DNA from: DASYSA01 sp036003885
GTDB lineage: Bacteria; Acidobacteriota; Blastocatellia; UBA7656
Length of the DNA stretch: 34,875 bases
Direction of reading: 5' to 3'
NCBI GenBank assembly: GCA_036003885.1
Contig: DASYSA010000139.1
Span: 1-34,875 of the forward strand
The notes under the pieces are model-generated. The model saw nothing but the letters and a program-made list of their open reading frames with translations. It was not told the origin of the DNA and ran no database searches. Made by a program: the position numbers and the translations under genes. Positions 15,771 through 23,264 of this stretch are shown here, in pieces (the stretch's first letter is position 1; each line of letters begins with the position of its first letter).

Positions 15771-15843
15771 ATCTGCCTGAGAGACCGCGCATCACGGCGA
15801 TTTGTTTTGATTTTGTTGCCATCGCTGCACTACCCTACCTGCG

Positions 15844-17163
15844 ATGAATTCAGAGAACACGAGCGCGACCTTGCGCTGTATTGAGAGTGACTGCCGCGCC
15901 TCCTTTCCGATAGGCCGGCGCCTCTATCTGTGTCCGGCATGCGGCGGCTTGCTCGATGTGGACTACGACCTGCGCTCGCAGGGGAGTCCCGCTGAACTGA
16001 AGTCGGTGTTCAAGCAACGCAGAATGAGCGGCGCGGCTTGTGACCTGAGCGGGGTATGGCGCTTCCGCGAGTTGCTGCCGTTTGTCACGGATGTCTCCTC
16101 CATCGTCAGCCTTGTGGAAGGAAACACACCGATCTACGATGCTCCCCGCTCGGCAAGTTATGCGAAGCTCGAATCGCTTCGATTCAAACACCAGGGCATG
16201 AATCCCACCGGGTCCTTCAAAGACAACGGGATGACGACCGCCGTGACGCACGCGCGCATGCTTGAGGCAGGCGCCGTGGCCTGCGCATCGACCGGCAACA
16301 CCTCAGCATCGATGGCGGCGTATGCGGCGCGCGCCGGGATGCGTGGATTTGTCTTCGTTCCGGCAGGCCAGGTCGCGCATGCCAAACTCTCGCAGTCGAT
16401 CGAGTACGGCGCTTCGGTGGTTGAGATCGAGGGGAACTTCGACGACGCTATGCGAATTGTGCGCGAGCTTGCCCTCGAGGCCGACGTGTACCTGTTGAAC
16501 TCACTCAATCCGTTCCGGCTTGAAGGGCAGAAGACGATCATCATCGAGATGATGGAGCAACTTGGGTGGGAGCCCCCTGATTGGATCGTCCTGCCCGGCG
16601 GGAATCTCGGAAACACGTCGGCGTTCGGAAAGGCATTGAACGAACTCCACGTTCTGGGTCTCATCGCCAGGCTGCCTCGGCTTGCCGTGATCCAGGCGGA
16701 GGGTGCCGCTCCGTTTTACGACTTATTCATGTCGGAGGGTTCGACGCTCAGGCCGATAGCTGAACCGAGCACCCTTGCAACCGCGATCAGAATCGGAAGT
16801 CCGGTGTCGTGGAAGAAGGCGGTGCGATCCCTACAGTGGACTGGCGGAATCGTCGCGAGCGTGAGCGAGCAGGAGATAGCCGATGCGAAGGCTATCATTG
16901 GAGTGGATGGAATCGGATGCGAACCTGCGTCCGCGGCAACGCTGGCTGGGATCAAACGGCTGACGGCTTCGGGGACGATCGCGGAGGGCGATTCGGTTGT
17001 TGCCGTGTTGACGGGGAATCTGATGAAGGACTCCGGTTATACGGTTGACTATCACTCCGGAAGGCTCAAACTGGGACAACGCAAGATAGAGAGTACCTAC
17101 GCCAATAGATCCATCCGAGTGCCTGCGAATCAGAGCGAGATCCGGAGGATCCTCAAGTTGTGA
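15844..17163 (+). CDS. thrC: Threonine synthase
   Basis: Threonine synthase, 439 residues, converts O-phosphohomoserine to threonine with PLP. The N-terminus has a zinc-ribbon-like pair of Cys motifs (CIESDC and CPACGG). The catalytic lysine is K126 in MNPTGSFKDNGM, after EGNTPIY. STGNTSASMAAYAARAG and LPGGNLGNTSAFGKAL (phosphate-binding) are the other family blocks. The length is that of the short bacterial/archaeal class. The tail after LTGNLMKDSGYTVDYH is longer than the minimum but shows no extra domain. It stands 73 nt downstream of the PilZ gene. Confidence 0.94.
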   Translation: MNSENTSATLRCIESDCRASFPIGRRLYLCPACGGLLDVDYDLRSQGSPAELKSVFKQRRMSGAACDLSGVWRFRELLPFVTDVSSIVSLVEGNTPIYDAPRSASYAKLESLRFKHQGMNPTGSFKDNGMTTAVTHARMLEAGAVACASTGNTSASMAAYAARAGMRGFVFVPAGQVAHAKLSQSIEYGASVVEIEGNFDDAMRIVRELALEADVYLLNSLNPFRLEGQKTIIIEMMEQLGWEPPDWIVLPGGNLGNTSAFGKALNELHVLGLIARLPRLAVIQAEGAAPFYDLFMSEGSTLRPIAEPSTLATAIRIGSPVSWKKAVRSLQWTGGIVASVSEQEIADAKAIIGVDGIGCEPASAATLAGIKRLTASGTIAEGDSVVAVLTGNLMKDSGYTVDYHSGRLKLGQRKIESTYANRSIRVPANQSEIRRILKL

Positions 17164-17177
17164 ACAGGTGCGAGGGG

Positions 17178-17282
17178 CCAGAGGTCAGAGGTCAGAGATC
17201 AGAGGTCAGAGATCAGAGGTCAGAGGACGCAGATCAAAGATGAGAGGTCTGACGTCTGACGTCTTACCTCTGACTTCTGACT
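17178..17282. repeat. Two-arm heptamer repeat (GTCAGAG / CTCTGAC)
   Basis: Left arm: GTCAGAG and ATCAGAG units in strict 7-nt register (about 17183-17225), then decayed copies. Right arm: GTCTGAC twice, GTCTTAC, CTCTGAC and TTCTGAC (17247-17281). The right arm ends on the stop codon (17281-17283) of the minus-strand lipoprotein gene, and the left begins about 20 nt after thrC, so it sits exactly between two converging genes. Confidence 0.9.
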
Positions 17283-17637
17283 ACGGTTTCTTCTTGTCGG
17301 GATCGATCTTCTTTATCTCACTTACTACATCGCCCTTCGTGGTTCCCTCGAGCGAGAACTCAACCCTATCACCGGGTTTCACTGAGTCCAGGAGCGATTT
17401 GTCCTTCACCGCGTAGGGCATGCTCATCGGCGGCATGTAATCCTTAATCTCTTCGTGGTTGAGCTGCACCGTTCCCATCTCTTTATCGATTGAGTCCACG
17501 ACCCCCACGCCGTGATGCACCGCCCCGACAGCTGACAATTGCTGCTGAGACTGGCGGTGCTTGCAGGATAGAGTAAGGGTCAGCGACAGGATGAAGATCA
17601 CTGTAGACGCTGTTCTTTTCTTCGGAGTTATGCCCAT
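17281..17637 (-). CDS. CusF-like copper-binding lipoprotein
   Basis: A 118-residue exported protein. The N-terminus (KKRTASTVIFILSLTLTLSC) is a lipoprotein signal with its lipobox Cys. The mature part is a CusF/PF11604-type beta-barrel: GVGVVDSIDKEMGTVQLNHEEI, then the Cu(I)-ligand segment HEEIKDYMPPMSMPY with His, Met and Met spaced as in CusF, then LLDSVKPGDRVEFSLEG. The start at 17637 was chosen because upstream codons (to 17859) only translate the SCO gene in another frame. It begins 14 nt after the SCO stop, so the two are one operon and probably hand copper to each other. Confidence 0.85.
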   Translation of the reverse strand: MGITPKKRTASTVIFILSLTLTLSCKHRQSQQQLSAVGAVHHGVGVVDSIDKEMGTVQLNHEEIKDYMPPMSMPYAVKDKSLLDSVKPGDRVEFSLEGTTKGDVVSEIKKIDPDKKKP

Positions 17638-17651
17638 GCTTTTTGTCCCAC

Positions 17652-18542
17652 TCAATTCAGATTCAAGCTCTGCAGGTTGCTGATGATCTCCTCGGCTTTC
17701 CAGTCGCTGCCTCGATACAGCGCGGCCAGCTTTCCCTCGGGCCCGATCACTGCGGTGCGCAGAGAGTGAATGATCTGGCCGTCCTCCTGCCAATACTGCA
17801 TGCCGAAGAAGGTTGCGACCTTCTTCACTTCCTCTGTTCCGCCGGACGCAAACTCCCAACGATCGAAGGTGTCGAGACCCGCGCTGGCTCGGGCGTACTC
17901 GCGGAGCACCGCCGGCTTGTCGTAGTCCGGATCGACGGTAACGCTGAGCAGGTGCGTCTTCTCGGCGAGAGCCGGATTGTCCTTGAGGATCGCCATTATC
18001 TCACCAAAGCGTCGAGTCATTAACGGGCAGTAGTCAGGCAGCGGGCAGCGCGTATAGATGAACGTCAGAACGAGGGCGCGGCCGCGGTACCGGTCCAGCC
18101 GAATACGGTTGCCGTCCTGATTGGTAAGCGTGAAGCCCGGCACTTCATCACCCGGACGAGGCTCGACGAATTTCGGCGAAGCTGAGGCCGTATCCGGGCT
18201 CTCGCGAACGAATACGACGCCTTCAAGCCAGGAGCGATCGCCGGAAACGACAAGGGTCGCCTGTACGCGGTCGCCCGCTGCCATCTCGTCAAAAGCCCAT
18301 TCGTCCTTCAGCTTGAAGGGCATTGCCATCGCGTCCATATAACCCTCTATGGCTTCGTGCGCGATGGTCACGGTTCGGCCGCGCGTATCCACGCTCGCGA
18401 CCTTGCCCTTTAATTCATAGCGTTGCTCCGGGGCTGGAGGCCGGCGCCTGCAGGCAGATCCGGCACAAACCATCACCAGGATTGCTGAACAGAACGCAAC
18501 TCGATGCGCGCACCGGGCAAGTAACGTTGATTGGTCCCTCAT
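17652..18542 (-). CDS. CusF-like domain fused to SCO1/SenC copper chaperone
   Basis: A 296-residue exported protein with two parts. After a hydrophobic N-terminus (about 13-30, ending at Cys 31, possibly lipidated) comes a CusF-like domain (about 41-100) with H62, M69, M72 and M74 in AHEAIEGYMDAMAMPF. The C-terminal SCO thioredoxin fold (about 128-290) has TRCPLPDYCPLM, with copper-binding C166 and C172, and the conserved His in GQIIHSLRTAVIG. SCO proteins deliver copper to the CuA site of cytochrome oxidase. The start at 18542 avoids an N-terminal extension that is only repeat-encoded sequence. Spacing in the Cys motif is CxxxxxC, as in one SCO subgroup. Confidence 0.88.
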   Translation of the reverse strand: MRDQSTLLARCAHRVAFCSAILVMVCAGSACRRRPPAPEQRYELKGKVASVDTRGRTVTIAHEAIEGYMDAMAMPFKLKDEWAFDEMAAGDRVQATLVVSGDRSWLEGVVFVRESPDTASASPKFVEPRPGDEVPGFTLTNQDGNRIRLDRYRGRALVLTFIYTRCPLPDYCPLMTRRFGEIMAILKDNPALAEKTHLLSVTVDPDYDKPAVLREYARASAGLDTFDRWEFASGGTEEVKKVATFFGMQYWQEDGQIIHSLRTAVIGPEGKLAALYRGSDWKAEEIISNLQSLNLN

Positions 18543-18599
18543 CTTCCGCGAGTATTCTCTACAATCAAACACTCGGGCACAACCCCGAACCGCGCAGGT

Positions 18600-18743
18600 G
18601 TCCGTTGTGGGTGGTCCGTTGTCAGTTGTCCGTGATCCGTTGTCCGACTCACTTGAGGCTATCCGTTTGTGAGACACACACTGACGGTGCCGGACAACTC
18701 ACCACGGACAACGGACGACGGGCAGCGGACCACGGACGACAAC
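18600..18743. repeat. Two-arm heptamer repeat (GTCCGTT / AACGGAC)
   Basis: Left arm: GTCCGTT, GTCAGTT, GTCCGTG, ATCCGTT and GTCCGAC units (18600-18648). Right arm: ACGGACA, ACGGACG, CGGACCA and CGGACGA units (about 18703-18741). It lies between the divergent SCO and secreted-protein genes, 60 nt upstream of each start region. Confidence 0.85.
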
Positions 18744-18800
18744 CGACTTGACGAGGAGGGATCAATCAGTATTCTATTGGAACAGGCTTCAGGAGAATGT

Positions 18801-19292
18801 ATGAGCAACAGAGCAATCCTTTTCCCGCTGGCGGCGGCCATCGTTCTCGCCGCGGGAATGATGACGCACTCTCCGAAGGCGGCCGCGCAGACACAGTTCA
18901 CGCTGGCCGGCGGCACCTGGATTATCCTGTCGTCGCCCATCGACAATGAAGTCGTATCGAGAATGGGCAATACGCTCGGTTTTCCGGAACGGCATATGGT
19001 CTTCTCGGAGGACGGCGACCTTCGCCTGGGGCGAGTCGATCGAGAGGACGCCGGCCCCAACGTGAAGCCATTGGGTGTTTGGCGGATTGACGGCAACCGC
19101 TTCAGCGCAACGTTCCAGTTATGGTGCGAAGATGCGAGCCAGCCCTGCGGCTCGATTATCATGCGGGGCGAGTTCACTCGGGAGGACCGAGTGCGAGGGA
19201 CAATGACCGCCTTTTGGGATGAGCCGGATGAGACTCGTCCGACGGGTTACGACACCTGGCCGATGACATTCAGAGGCGACCGAGTGCCATGA
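18801..19292 (+). CDS. Secreted protein of unknown function (paralogue 1)
   Basis: A 163-residue protein with a signal peptide (RAILFPLAAAIVLAAGMM, cleavage likely after AAA about residue 29). The mature part is predicted beta-rich: GGTWIILSSPID, DGDLRLGRVDRED, GVWRIDGNRFSATFQLWCE, MRGEFTREDRVRGTMTAFWDEPDE. Two Cys (in WCEDASQPCG) may form a disulfide. AGGAGA (18791-18796) supports the ATG. It overlaps the next gene by ATGA, and both end in a matching W-D-x-P-x-E ... GxR motif, so they are paralogues. I do not recognise the family; the pattern is of a small calycin-like or lipocalin-like barrel, which is a guess. Confidence 0.75.
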   Translation: MSNRAILFPLAAAIVLAAGMMTHSPKAAAQTQFTLAGGTWIILSSPIDNEVVSRMGNTLGFPERHMVFSEDGDLRLGRVDREDAGPNVKPLGVWRIDGNRFSATFQLWCEDASQPCGSIIMRGEFTREDRVRGTMTAFWDEPDETRPTGYDTWPMTFRGDRVP

Positions 19293-19771
19293 GTATGAAA
19301 CCGAGCCCATTCAGCAAGCCCACTCGAGTTGCGGTGATCCTGGTTGGTCTCCTCGGCGCGCTGGTAATCAGCCCTTCGGCGTTGGCCGGTAAGAAGCTGC
19401 AGGGCCGCTGGCATTTGACGATCACGATTCCTGAACCTCCCATCAGCGACAAAACGCGAATCCTTCTGGTCACAATGGATGTCAGTCCGCGCGGCGACAG
19501 CCTGCAGGGACGTTTGACGATCACCAATGAAGTGGGCCGGACTGTAGGTGGCGTGTGGCGCCAGGTGGGCAAGAAAGTCTCTATTGCCTACGAACTGCCT
19601 TGCACGCCTGGAGAACAATGCGCGTCTCTGGTGCTGCTAGGGAAGGTCAAAGAGGGCGGCGTGAAGATCAAAAACGGAAATGTGATCGTAATGTGGGATA
19701 CGCCGAATGAACAGAATCACGCTCTGTACGACACCTCCAACGGGTCTTTTTCGGGCGAGCGTTTGGAATAG
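19289..19771 (+). CDS. Secreted protein of unknown function (paralogue 2)
   Basis: A 160-residue exported protein, translationally coupled to the previous gene (ATGA at 19289-19292). The signal peptide spans about residues 12-33 (VAVILVGLLGALVISPSALA). The mature part is beta-rich: LQGRWHLTITIPEP, LQGRLTITNEVGRTVGGVWRQVG, CTPGEQCASLVLLGKVK, VIVMWDTPNEQNHALYDTSNGSFSGERL. The Cys pair CTPGEQC matches the CEDASQPC pair of paralogue 1. Function unknown. Confidence 0.75.
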   Translation: MSMKPSPFSKPTRVAVILVGLLGALVISPSALAGKKLQGRWHLTITIPEPPISDKTRILLVTMDVSPRGDSLQGRLTITNEVGRTVGGVWRQVGKKVSIAYELPCTPGEQCASLVLLGKVKEGGVKIKNGNVIVMWDTPNEQNHALYDTSNGSFSGERLE

Positions 19772-20049
19772 CAAATCGGCCTGCGAGTGTCCCCTCGTGG
19801 ATCGGTGCTCGAACTGAACGGCAAGAACATGTCTGGTCGACGTGACAAACGTCCGAGCCGGGCATCAGAAACCTCACAACATTAACTTTTCCGGCTAAGT
19901 GGCTTTCTTGTAGAATAAGCGTTTGAGGCAGCGTACCTGTTATCTCCCACACAGAGGCGCAAGATAGATGCATTCCCGTGCTAATCTCTCTTGATCGCCG
20001 TAAAGGGAGTTGTCCCGTTTGAGACCATTCCGATGCGGAGGATTGTTCT

Positions 20050-20889
20050 ATGAATAAAGATCGATTGAAGGTCGTCTGCGTAACGATCTTCGGTACCTTG
20101 ATCGCCACACTCCTACTCACCAGTGGCCGCCTGACCTCGGTTCGTGCTTTCTCCACCGGTCCGCCGGCCGGAGTCACCGGGGCGCCAGGCGAACTTACCT
20201 GTTCCTCGTGCCACACCGGCCCGTCCAATACCGGGCAGTTCACAATTGAAGCTCCTTCAAGTTATGTGCCTGGAGCGACCCTCTCGATAACCGTCAGGCA
20301 CACCAACAGCGATACCTCTCGCAGAATATGGGGGTTTCAGCTTACGGCCTTGACCTCGACCGCTGAAAAAGCTGGAGCACTTCAGAACCCAGGCGGACTC
20401 GGTATCCTTAACAACGACGGTCCGGGCAACAGCCGTCAATACATCCAGCAGACCCTGGAGAGTAATTTTTCAGGACAGACTGGCGGGGCGCAATGGACCT
20501 TCGATTGGGTGGCGCCTTCGACAAACGTCGGACCAGTCACCCTGTATGCGGCGGGAAATCAAGGCAACAACAACGGCGTCAACACGGGTGACCAGATCTA
20601 TACGACGACCGTTACGATAAATCCCCCGTCAGCAGGACTGCCGACAATCGATTCCGCAGCCGTTAATGGCAAGAAACTGATTGTGAGTGGCAGCAAGTTC
20701 GACATCGGCGCGGAATTACTGCTTGATGGCAAGAAGCAAAAGAAGGTGGTCAACGACGATGGAAACCCTTCAACTATGCTGATCGCTAAAAAGGCGGGCA
20801 AGACCATCGATCACGGAGCGACCGTGACGCTTCAAGTGCGGAATCTGGACGGCACTGTGTCTGATCCGTTTACCTTCACGCGGCCGTAG
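20050..20889 (+). CDS. Secreted choice-of-anchor V-like protein with CxxCH and C-terminal IPT-like domain
   Basis: A 279-residue exported protein. A signal peptide (to about residue 33) is followed by AFSTGPPAGVTGAPGELTCSSCHTG, with C51, C54 and H55 forming a CxxCH motif. A Reelin/choice-of-anchor V-type beta-sandwich comes next (VPGATLSITVRHTN ... WGFQLTALT ... WTFDWVAPSTNVGPVTLYAAGN), and from about 195 an IPT/TIG-like domain (LPTIDSAAVNGKKLIVSGSKFDIGAELLLDG). No C-terminal sorting tail or membrane anchor is visible, unlike many members. CxxCH can attach haem c, or simply form a disulfide. The region upstream (19772-20049) holds no gene. Confidence 0.82.
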   Translation: MNKDRLKVVCVTIFGTLIATLLLTSGRLTSVRAFSTGPPAGVTGAPGELTCSSCHTGPSNTGQFTIEAPSSYVPGATLSITVRHTNSDTSRRIWGFQLTALTSTAEKAGALQNPGGLGILNNDGPGNSRQYIQQTLESNFSGQTGGAQWTFDWVAPSTNVGPVTLYAAGNQGNNNGVNTGDQIYTTTVTINPPSAGLPTIDSAAVNGKKLIVSGSKFDIGAELLLDGKKQKKVVNDDGNPSTMLIAKKAGKTIDHGATVTLQVRNLDGTVSDPFTFTRP

Positions 20890-20932
20890 TAATCCGTCGA
20901 CGGTGAGTCCGTCGCAAGACCTGAGATGAGAT

Positions 20933-20960
20933 GGCTGGCGCGGTTCCCGCTGCGCCGGCC
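20933..20960 (+). terminator. Hairpin after the choice-of-anchor V gene
   Basis: GGCTGGCGC (20933-20941) pairs with GCGCCGGCC (20952-20960), allowing one G-U pair, around a 10-nt loop and is followed by a T-rich stretch (ATTTCCTTCTT). It lies 44 nt after the stop codon, between converging genes. Confidence 0.5.
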
Positions 20961-21027
20961 ATTTCCTTCTTACGGTGAAGGCTGGAGACTCAACGCGAGA
21001 GTCGAGATCGTCGGCAATCTACCTGCA

Positions 21028-21768
21028 TTATGCCTTGCCGCAGCAGCGCTTGAACTTTCTACCACTACCGCATGGGCAAGGATCGTTGCGGCCGGCCGCA
21101 GTCGCTGCGGGCACATGCGGTTCTTTCGGCTCCTGTTTGAAGAGCCCCAACATCATAAGCGCCATCCAGATTCCAGCCGCGAGAACCGGTTGAGAAAATG
21201 CATACCCGTGGAAGACGAAGTAGAGGGAACTTGCCTGGTCCGAGTTCGCACCGTAAGTTGCCGCCGCGATCCGATCTTTTAGTTGAAGGTTGGTGACCGA
21301 CGCCCACACCATCACCGCTGGGACTGTCAGAAGCAGCATCACGGCAACCCCCACTCCGAGGGCTTTGAGCTTTGCCAGGATGGAATCCGCGCGCGTCGAC
21401 AAGACCAGCGCCATGAGCATCGGCAATCCATAGGTGATCGTGCTCAGACGTAAACCGGAGGAATGCACCTGCCCGCCGAAGCCGCTCTGCTCACTCGCGG
21501 TCACAAAAACATTGATGTTGCTTCCGTCATGGGCGATCGACACGCTGGAATTGAAGAGGTGATACAACGCGTCTGCGCAGGCGGCTGCTGCCATCGCCAG
21601 GGCTGGGAGAGATTGCCACCAAAGCGGCAGGAGCACGAGATAAATGCCGGCTGTTACCAGCAGCAGCCGCAGCCACCTATGCCGGCCGATGTTGCCGAAT
21701 TGCAAAGCGCTCGAGCCAGAAGACCAGGAGGGCTGTTGAGAGGAGGATGATAATGGTTTGGGCGACAT
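21028..21768 (-). CDS. Exosortase-associated membrane protein with C-terminal SEC-C zinc motif
   Basis: A 246-residue protein with about four membrane segments (WLRLLLVTAGIYLVLLPLWW; YGLPMLMALVLS; VGVAVMLLLTVPAVMVW; VLAAGIWMALMMLGLF) and an extracytoplasmic loop near 65-120. The last 20 residues are a SEC-C motif, GRNDPCPCGSGRKFKRCCGK, a small zinc-binding tail best known from SecA. It overlaps the end of the exosortase gene by about 90 nt from ATG 21768, so a TTG at 21705 may be the true start. Gene order suggests the XrtH-associated membrane protein; the SEC-C tail on such a protein is unusual. Role unknown. Confidence 0.78.
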   Translation of the reverse strand: MSPKPLSSSSQQPSWSSGSSALQFGNIGRHRWLRLLLVTAGIYLVLLPLWWQSLPALAMAAAACADALYHLFNSSVSIAHDGSNINVFVTASEQSGFGGQVHSSGLRLSTITYGLPMLMALVLSTRADSILAKLKALGVGVAVMLLLTVPAVMVWASVTNLQLKDRIAAATYGANSDQASSLYFVFHGYAFSQPVLAAGIWMALMMLGLFKQEPKEPHVPAATAAGRNDPCPCGSGRKFKRCCGKA

Positions 21769-22231
21769 AGACGTGCACTTCTTCAACGACCGACGGCAGC
21801 AACACGCCGGCGTAGTAAAGCCCCACGAGCCGGGCCAGGTTGATCAGCTGAATAAGGGGTATGCCGAAAGCGAGTCCGATCAGCTTCGCTCGCCAGGTCG
21901 TCGGGAACGCGAGCACGCCTGCAAGAAACAGGGCGACCGCCTCGACGCCATCGCAACCCATCGCGATGTTCAACGAGAACCGTTCGGTATGTACGATAGT
22001 AGCCGTTGTGGTCGCTCCACTCTCCCCAAAAAGCCTGAGGACGGAGGCCACCGCGCGCGCCAGCAATTCTGTGTAAGGCTTGATTACGCCGTTCCGGACT
22101 CCCGGCGCTATCCCGAACACGAAGTAACTGACTCCGAAGATCAGCCCGAACAGAATGAGAAAACGAAGGGCTTTGCGGTTGGCGCCCAGGAAGGCGACTA
22201 CTCGTGCGGTCAACTGCATGCTTGAAAACAT
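21677..22231 (-). CDS. xrtH: Exosortase, probably XrtH type
   Basis: A 184-residue multi-pass membrane transpeptidase of the exosortase/archaeosortase superfamily, which cuts C-terminal sorting signals from exported proteins and attaches the protein to the envelope. The catalytic triad is visible: C93 in AMGCDGVEA, R134 in LINLARLVGLY and H153 in EEVHVYVAQ (numbering from ATG 22231; a TTG at 22258 and ATG at 22219 are alternatives). Short length, about five segments, and a neighbour carrying a PTLSEWG signal point to the XrtH (IPTLxxWG-CTERM) subtype. It is downstream of the CHRD target gene on the same strand, with a strong hairpin between them. Confidence 0.85.
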   Translation of the reverse strand: MFSSMQLTARVVAFLGANRKALRFLILFGLIFGVSYFVFGIAPGVRNGVIKPYTELLARAVASVLRLFGESGATTTATIVHTERFSLNIAMGCDGVEAVALFLAGVLAFPTTWRAKLIGLAFGIPLIQLINLARLVGLYYAGVLLPSVVEEVHVYVAQTIIILLSTALLVFWLERFAIRQHRPA

Positions 22232-22310
22232 CCTTAGCCGATCAATCGGTAAGTTCAACGAGATCGCATAGTCCCGTGACGCGTCCCAAAAAAGTCTTCA
22301 CAAGACACAA

Positions 22311-22343
22311 CGAGTGACGGGCCATTTATCTGCCCGTCACTCG
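22311..22343 (-). terminator. Perfect 12-bp hairpin between CHRD gene and exosortase
   Basis: CGAGTGACGGGC (22311-22322) and GCCCGTCACTCG (22332-22343) are perfect reverse complements with a 9-nt loop. It lies 64 nt after the CHRD stop on the minus strand, with a T-run (CTTTTTTGG) about 20 nt further on. It could end or attenuate CHRD transcription so that target and exosortase are made in unequal amounts. Confidence 0.6.
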
Positions 22344-22406
22344 TAGGGACTCCTATCCTTAATGTTTTCACTGCCGGCGCGTCTTCAGGAGAAGCACCAG
22401 AAGCGT

Positions 22407-23264
22407 TCAAGCCTTGCGTTGGCGCGCGCTTTGAATGAACAGATGTATAATGAACGAAACCACCAATCCGGAGGTGAGCGCGCCCATTACATCCACCATC
22501 CCCGCCCGCAGCGCAATCAAAGCCAAGCCAACTATGACTTCAACGTAGAGCGCTACCTTGGCGACCAGTCTCCAGTCAATCGACTTGATGGAGCTTCCAA
22601 ACACAACCGAGCTTCCGCCGGCTGCTGCTCCTGCCATGCGAGTCCGCCCAACAAGGAAGAAAACGCCCATCGCCACGAACAACAGGGTCATCAGGATCGC
22701 GCCCCATTCCGACAGAGTCGGCGCCGCAAGACCCGTGTTCTGCTGCAGCCGGATCAACTGCCCTCGGGCCACACCGCCGGGACTGAGCGCCGTATGGCTG
22801 TTGAAGTAGAAGCCCCCTGGATTGTTGATGATCGCTTGAGCTTGCGCCGGAGTCACCGTAATGCCGCTGCGGCTGAAGGTGACGGCGCCGGCCGCAGCCG
22901 GAATCGGCGCTGCCGGGGTAAGACCCGAGTCGACCCTCACTGGTCCCGATACGCCAATTGCGCCTTCGTGAATATGGGTGAGAATCACAACCGAGTTCGA
23001 TGCCAAACCGGTTAGAGTTAGGTCGAACCGGGCCGTGGCCGCCGTTATCACCCCTCCGCTGACCGTTGTGTCGAGTGTGAAGATTCCCTGACCCGTGGCG
23101 CCTGTCTCGGTGGGGTTCACTGAGACCCCGGCCGCGCCTTCGTTGGCCGCCAGCATCTGGGCCGTGAAGACTATCGTGTCAGCCTTCACAGAGCGCATCG
23201 TTGACATCATCACTGCTGCCATTGTGAGCGTCATCATTAAGACCGATACTAAAACCCTCTTCAT
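22407..23264 (-). CDS. CHRD-domain exported protein with PTLSEWG exosortase signal and extra membrane tail
   Basis: A 285-residue protein. Signal peptide (1-28), then a CHRD domain (about 29-172: IVFTAQMLAANEGA ... HIHEGAIGVSGPV ... FYFNSHTALSPGGVARGQL). At 182-188 is PTLSEWG, followed by a hydrophobic segment and basic FLVGRTR: a complete IPTLxxWG-CTERM sorting signal. Unusually the protein does not end there but continues 75 residues with two more membrane segments (about 233-252 and 258-277) and a basic tail. CCTCCTC at 23272-23278 is a strong ribosome site for the 23264 ATG. The nearby exosortase is the probable processing enzyme. Confidence 0.85.
   Translation of the reverse strand: MKRVLVSVLMMTLTMAAVMMSTMRSVKADTIVFTAQMLAANEGAAGVSVNPTETGATGQGIFTLDTTVSGGVITAATARFDLTLTGLASNSVVILTHIHEGAIGVSGPVRVDSGLTPAAPIPAAAGAVTFSRSGITVTPAQAQAIINNPGGFYFNSHTALSPGGVARGQLIRLQQNTGLAAPTLSEWGAILMTLLFVAMGVFFLVGRTRMAGAAAGGSSVVFGSSIKSIDWRLVAKVALYVEVIVGLALIALRAGMVDVMGALTSGLVVSFIIHLFIQSARQRKA

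Noticed and set aside
19883..19916. Promoter for the choice-of-anchor V gene (TAGAAT at 19911-19916)
   Set aside because: The -10 is acceptable, but no -35 box lies at 16-18 nt, so I do not report it as a feature.
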